Source: Hypholoma sublateritium FD-334 SS-4 (Eukaryota > Basidiomycota > Agaricomycetes > Agaricales > Strophariaceae). Taken from it: a stretch of DNA of 64,000 nt. The translations under genes were made by a program, and so were the position numbers. This document shows, piece after piece, positions 59,015 to 64,000 of this stretch; position 1 is the first letter of the stretch, and the number at the start of each line of letters is the position of its first letter. The notes beneath the pieces are model-generated. The model was not told the origin of the DNA, did not search any database, and was given only the letters and a program-made list of their open reading frames with translations. The DNA is taken from NCBI GenBank assembly GCA_000827495.1, contig KN817519.1, positions 140,462 through 204,461 of the forward strand, read 5' to 3'.

Positions 59015-60910
59015 ATGGCTCTGTCGCGTTCTTCCCGCATTACCCTTCTCTTAATAATCGATCTTTGCTTCTTCTTTGTTGAATTAATAGTTGGTGCGTG
59101 AGCGCATCTTAAACTCTCAAACTCGCCTTCGCCAGTCGGAACGCTAATGCCACCACTATTCACCAGGGTATGCCGTGGGATCTCTCGCACTTGTGGCAGA
59201 CAGCTTTCATATGCTCAAGTGCGTGCCCATCGTTCCGCTACTCCGGGGGCACCTCCAGCTAACCGCCTGTCATCCGCAGTGATGTCATGAGCCTGGTGGT
59301 CGCCCTTTATGCGATTAAGGTGCGTTGCGCAATTTGCTATGAAATGTCCCTTGCTTATGCTTCTTGTCTATAGCTGACCAATGGGACTTCCGATTCGCGA
59401 TATTCATACGGTTGGCATAGAGCAGAAATTCTTGCAGCTCTGGTCAATGGGGTTTTCCTCCTCGCCCTATGCTTTTCAATCTCGCTCGAAGCAATCGGTC
59501 GCTTCTTCACGACTCCAGGTACGAGCGTTTGGTCAAGCGTTTCTTTTCGTCTGACCTCTTTTCTTTTCACAGACATATCGAACCCCAAATTAGTTGTAAT
59601 TGTCGGCTCACTCGGCCTAGCATCCAACATCGTCGGCTTGTTCCTATTCCATGGTGTGTTACCTGTCGTCATTTATATATATCATTTGTACTTACTTCAT
59701 CTCCCATAGAACACGGCCATTCCCACTCGCATCCACCCAAGTCCGCAAGTATTGCAAGCGCCCGCGCCTCGACGAGCGAGCATACGCATGCCGCGGGTGA
59801 CATCACCCCAACCCAAAAGCACGCGCAGAATGGACGCGGACGCTCCCGCTCTCTTTCGCGGCAGCCATACACATCTAGCTCTCCCTCACGGTCATTTTCC
59901 TCCCTTCTAGGCCATCCGGCCGCCACGCGCGCGTCCCTCGTGAAGACCGCGCAGGACATGGCCTGCGCGCGCTCGCCCTCCCCTGTGCGCCACAACGGGC
60001 GCCGCTCGCTAGACCTGCCCGCGCCGCCTCTGTCTCCCTTCGGCATCCAGCCCCCGCACACGGACGCTGCACAGCCATCCCCCGCCGACGACAGCACTGA
60101 GGAGACCCCCTTGCTCGGCGACGGCGAAGCCCATGACGATCATCATGGGCACGGGCACGCACATACCGGGCACGCACACGGCTCGATGAACATGCGTGCG
60201 CTCGTCCTGCACGTTATGGGCGACGCGCTGGGAAACGTCGGCGTCATCGCCACGGGCCTGGTCATCTGGCTCACGACCTGGCAGTACAAGTACTACTGTG
60301 ATCCGGTCATCAGTCTGGTCATCACCGTCATCATCTTCTCGAGTGCTCTCCCGCTGGGTATGCGCATTATTACCTTTCACGGTAGCCACATGCTAAATTA
60401 AGCTTACAGTCCAAAGCACGTCGTTCATCTTGCTGCAAGGCGTGCCGTCTACGGTTTCACTGGACGAGGTGAAAGACTCCATCCTCGACGTCCCAGGCGT
60501 GATATCACTGCACGAGCTTCATGTATGGCAGCTCTCAGAGAACAAGCTCGTCGCTTCGGTGCATGTGCTTGCCTCGCGAGACCACGACTTTATGCCTGTC
60601 GCCGTCAAAATTCGCAAGGTGCTACATCACCTTGGAATTCACTCATGTACCATCCAGCCGGAGTACTATCACCCTAACACCTCCATTCCGGAAGAACATC
60701 TCAAGGTATTTACATTCGGTTGATGCCAAGTACCTCATAATTTATGTATTTACAGACCACGGGCAATTCCTCGTGTCTGATATTGTGTCCAGCTGACGAG
60801 ATTTGCGATCCATTAGAAAACGCATGCTGTCGTAAGTACTTCATTTACTCTCAAGCGTCGCCCAAATCTTATCTAACTATTTCTCAGCTCCTCCGAAAGT
60901 TGACGTTTAG
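59015..60910 (+). CDS. ZRC1: Zrc1/Cot1-like vacuolar zinc transporter (CDF)
   Basis: Cation diffusion facilitator that moves Zn2+ into the vacuole in exchange for protons. Six membrane helices are in the expected places: ITLLLIIDLCFFFVELIVGY, VADSFHMLNDVMSLVVAL, ALVNGVFLLALCFSISLEAI, LVVIVGSLGLASNIVGLFLF, LVLHVMGDALGNVGVIATGL and ISLVITVIIFSSALPL. The HxxxD zinc sites are in helices 2 (HMLND) and 5 (HVMGD). A large His-rich cytosolic loop (HEHGHSHSH, HDDHHGHGHAHTGHAHG) with Ser/Arg-rich inserts lies between helices 4 and 5. The cytosolic C-terminal domain (LHELHVWQLSENKLVASVHV) ends in a Cys-rich tail. About eight introns; about 480 residues. The stop is 80 bp from the convergent Med5 stop. 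Confidence 0.93.
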
Positions 60911-60989
60911 CGATTGCGATTGCGTATATATATATATATTACCGACAGATTTCAGTTATGAGAAAGTGTGCCATATCTGTATATGCCCA

Positions 60990-63900
60990 CTACGCCCCCA
61001 ATTCACCGACGAATGCCGGGAAGTTGGCGACGAAGGACGTAGAAGATGTCAGTCGTTGTAAGATTATCGTGCTGACTGAGCTCGTGCGATCCCGTCGCAA
61101 ATCCAGCGCTAGGCGGCGCGCCAGGGCTACGCTTGACTGACCCAGCACGAGACGATCGTTTGAAGAGGCAAATCGCATGGCCCATTCGAGGTGAATGGCC
61201 GCATTAAGCACCGACGAAACAACAGCCACGAGAAGTTCTATTGTCATCATCTGTTCGGAGGGTTCCTGCTTGTCGGCGTTGGCGATGATCGATGGCAAAG
61301 AGACAAACAAAAATATAGGCAAAATGGGGGGCATGGTCGCGTCTTGTGGCATGGTCAGCACAAATGTCGCAATTCGTCTGCAAGCTTCGAGCTCGCCCAA
61401 GCTCGCAGCCGCGATGAGCTCGTTCCAGAAGAGCTGCAGGAATTTGATTGGCGGCAATGTCTTCAGACACCTCCGAATATCTAAAAATGGAGGGTTGTGC
61501 GATCGTGCCATACTAAAGGCTGTTTGAACGGCCTGCTGGTCCTGTTCGTACCAGATCTGTCCCCCCAAGTCGGTCGCCAACGCATCTAATGAATCTTATG
61601 GTCAGCCAGGATGCGACGGCGACATACGTCTAGGCACAGCTTTGATGTCATAGCGCGCGATCGACAGCACGCACCACTATTAAGCTTCAGACCAGTGGCA
61701 TTCGCGACAGCGTGACGGACAGCGGAGACCTTGAATGAATTCGGCACAGGCGCGGCGGGCGCTGGGCGCTTTTTGTCGGTCAGCAGGACCGTGATCTGAG
61801 GACTGCACAGTGCTAAGACCGATTTGGGACAAGACGGCGACAGTAGCAGTGATTGGATAATGTCATAATACATCGTAGTGTGCACGAGGAATCTACATGA
61901 AAGTTCAGTCAGTGAATTGCATCGGATCGAGCGGTGCGCCCATCATTAATTGTATGTCTTACGGTCGCGGCTGCAGGATCTCTTTAATCATAAATTTGAT
62001 GACACTCACGAGGGTCCAGTTAAGCAGCGGGCCTGTGAAATAGGAGATGCCGTTGACCAAAACTTCTTTTTCCATCTTCTGTGCAACAGTAAAAGCAATT
62101 GCTTGTGAAAACAAAAATGGGGCTATTCTGAGGAGGACCTTGGGGTTTGTTGATCTTCGGGCAAATGAGCACAGTATTGGTGAAAAGAACGGCAATGTAG
62201 GTATTAAATACCTTAGAATATTGTCTTCGATACCTTCGCTACTGCTATCGAATAACGCCTTGAACCACGCATTGAACGAGGTCACCTCCGCCTGTGACCG
62301 TTCCGAGCGGGGATGTGCTACAGTGTCTGTGTTCAGAAAAAATGCTGAAGAGACTGTACGACCGTTCCTTGTGATCTCTCTATTTTCGAACTACGAAGAT
62401 CATTCATTTTAACATATGAGAATTCTAGAAGGAGGGCACATCCAGGGTGGCCGAACAAACCTTGAATCGAGCGAGGGTATATTGCACAAACAGGACAACA
62501 TCGCCGAGGTGTCCAACCGCTGTTTGGGGATCACCTGTTCAGATCATCAGCCAGAGAAGTCACAGAAAGAAGTAGAAAAACTTGCCGACAGTCTCGCAGT
62601 CGTAATCTTCGAGGAACTGTATGGAGTAAAAAAGCAAGTCCGTGATGGACTTATGAAGGGCCACCATGTCGAGCGCATTGTCGTATCTGTGGAGAATTTT
62701 GCAGAGTTGGCCCAGTGCCTCGACCTCGAGACTAGCAACGGCGCTAGCGAAGCGCTGCTCACGGATATCAGAATATAAAAAACTGAAAAGCTTTGGATTG
62801 TACCTTGTGAACGATATTCGCAAATAGGATATGACTACCGCAATCTCTCCAAATACGATCCATCCAGAGGTTAGTTTCCCCAAGATTGCTATCCTGTATC
62901 AATTTCGATTCCAAAAAGGTCTACGCAGTGATTAGCTTCAAGCCGCCAGTACATGAGAATTAGGGCCCACAGTCAAATCCAACCCGAGGTCGTTCGCTTC
63001 AGCATGCCACTTCGGGGGCGTCTCATTGTTGACCTGGGGGTCTAACTGCGCTGCAATCTGCGGGGACACAAGGCTATGTTTGATAAGCTGCTGCAGAAAT
63101 TCGCGGGAGAGCGATCGGGTCCTGATGTTCTGTCAACAGGATTTCGGTGATTAATGCCATACTTTCACTTACGCATCTTCGTCGGGGGTAGACTCATGTC
63201 CCACGTCTCTTGGAATCGCATGTTCTCCTTCCACGATAACGTCAGGGCGTCGGAATAAGGCTGTTAACCCTTCTTTGAGGGCGCCGCTCTTTGATCATGA
63301 GGAAGTGAGTCACAGGGTAGAGAAACAATATACATAAATGCCAGGGACGTACTAAATCAGCGTTTTGCGAAGTGTCAGTGGTCTTGATCACTTCGGTAAA
63401 GGATACGAGGAGGCTGGGGAGCTATAGCAAATATTTCGAAGAGATCAGCGACTATACCAAAAAGTCACAGAATGGAACAACTCACTCGTCCAACGATGAA
63501 GGCCTTCCATAACCTCGCATTACTTCCGTGCTGTGCCAAACATGCGAACGCGGATAATAGTAGCTGCGTGTAACAGACGGTTGGCGTCCAGGATGACCAG
63601 CGGAAACTCGCGACAAGGAGCGCCACTGCATGCTGGACATCACCCGCTCCATATTCGTGTGCCCGGTGGGTAACCTTTCCGTTGCGATCCAGAATATAGC
63701 ATCAGCAAAAGCGATCTGAAACAGCGGGAGAAGCAAGGGAGGATGAACAACAGGGAGAAGAAAGAAGCAGCGAAGCGATAGTAGACAAAAGAAGATATGT
63801 ACCATATAATTCAGCAGCAGTCCCAAGGTTATTATGTCCGTGTCTGAACTTGGTCCCAGTATGTCGCCTTTTCCCAAAGTGAGCTGAATGGTGTGCATCA

Positions 63901-64000
63901 TTTGGGCCTCTCGCGCCGCCTTGACGTCGTCTCTGATTAGAAGCGTCAGGGACATAACAAAGTTGTCGAGGACCTGCCTAACATCTGGCGTCAGGCTGTA
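60990..64000 (-). CDS. MED5: Mediator subunit 5 (Med5/Nut1), 3' part
   Basis: Tail-module subunit of the Mediator complex, linking regulators to RNA polymerase II. The gene runs off the right edge, so the N-terminus is missing. Helical segments that I associate with basidiomycete Med5: DYDCETVGDPQTAVGHLGDV with VVLFVQYTLARFK, SFNAWFKALFDSSSEGIEDN, NGISYFTGPLLNWTLVSVIK, SLLLSPSCPKSVLALC and FLQLFWNELIAAASLGELEA. The C-terminus ends AFVGELGA. The family call is from motif memory, without a search. Numerous introns; one near 62535-62585 appears to use a GC donor (G|GCAAGT). Convergent with the zinc transporter. Confidence 0.75.

Noticed and set aside
1..64000. tRNA, rRNA, CRISPR array or an intact transposase
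   Set aside because: No TPsiC-like box with a matching acceptor stem, no rRNA core sequence, no regularly spaced repeats and no transposase-like frame were seen by eye; a covariance-model scan would be needed to be certain about tRNAs.

Overview
The window is nuclear DNA of a filamentous basidiomycete, most likely a mushroom-forming Agaricomycete. Almost every gene is cut by several 50-70 bp GT-AG introns, intergenic gaps are short, and the proteins (Rac-type GTPase, basidiomycete-type Zn2Cys6 regulators, a GH5 mannanase, an NPC2-like ML protein, Med5) fit that group. I rebuilt gene models by hand from reading frames, splice signals and recalled family motifs. No search or transcript was available, so exon edges are inferences.

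Layout. 0.6-1.0 kb: a small unrecognised gene. 1.2-4.3 kb (-): SPB1 rRNA methyltransferase, divergent from a TMEM256/DUF423 membrane protein (4.5-5.2). 5.3-7.2: a disordered protein with one C2H2-like finger. 7.9-8.9: Rac GTPase. 9.5-12.7: a single-pass membrane protein with a large unknown ectodomain. 13.3-16.4 and 21.5-24.3: two related Zn2Cys6 transcription factors, enclosing prephenate dehydratase (16.9-18.0), the CPSF30/Yth1 zinc-finger protein (18.4-19.5) and a YjbQ-family protein (19.8-20.7). 24.5-25.4 (-): a small OCIA-like membrane protein, divergent from a Rho GEF (25.6-28.7). 28.9-30.6 (-): an Ngl2-like nuclease, divergent from an M16 metalloprotease (31.0-35.3). 35.3-39.4 (-): NUFIP/Rsa1-like factor, three-KH RNA-binding protein and ribosomal protein uL13. 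40.0-43.7: mitochondrial acyl carrier protein, SMP-30-type lactonase and mitochondrial ribosomal protein bL17. 44.1-48.4: two copies of an undescribed small protein family flank a divergent pair (four-TM protein and NPC2-like ML protein). 48.6-49.2: a MITE-like element. 49.3-51.5 (-): GH5 mannanase. 52.5-55.5: Ipi1. 56.0-57.0 (-): secreted double-psi beta-barrel protein. 57.3-58.6 (-): eIF3h. 59.0-60.9: vacuolar-type Zn transporter. 61.0 to the right edge (-): Mediator subunit 5, truncated by the window.

Most genes are housekeeping. Ribosome assembly and translation are well represented (SPB1, NUFIP/Rsa1-like, uL13, Ipi1, eIF3h, mitochondrial bL17), as are transcription and RNA processing (Yth1, KH protein, Ngl2-like, Med5, two regulators) and Rho/Rac signalling (Rac plus a RhoGEF). 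The most unusual signals are in exon architecture: coding microexons of 3, 5, 6, 12, 13, 18 and 20 nt in four genes, at least four GC-AG introns, one intron bounded by an 11-bp direct repeat, an in-frame stop-separated upstream reading frame, and the duplicated small-protein family next to a lipid-transfer gene. I saw no CRISPR array, rRNA, tRNA or intact transposase.
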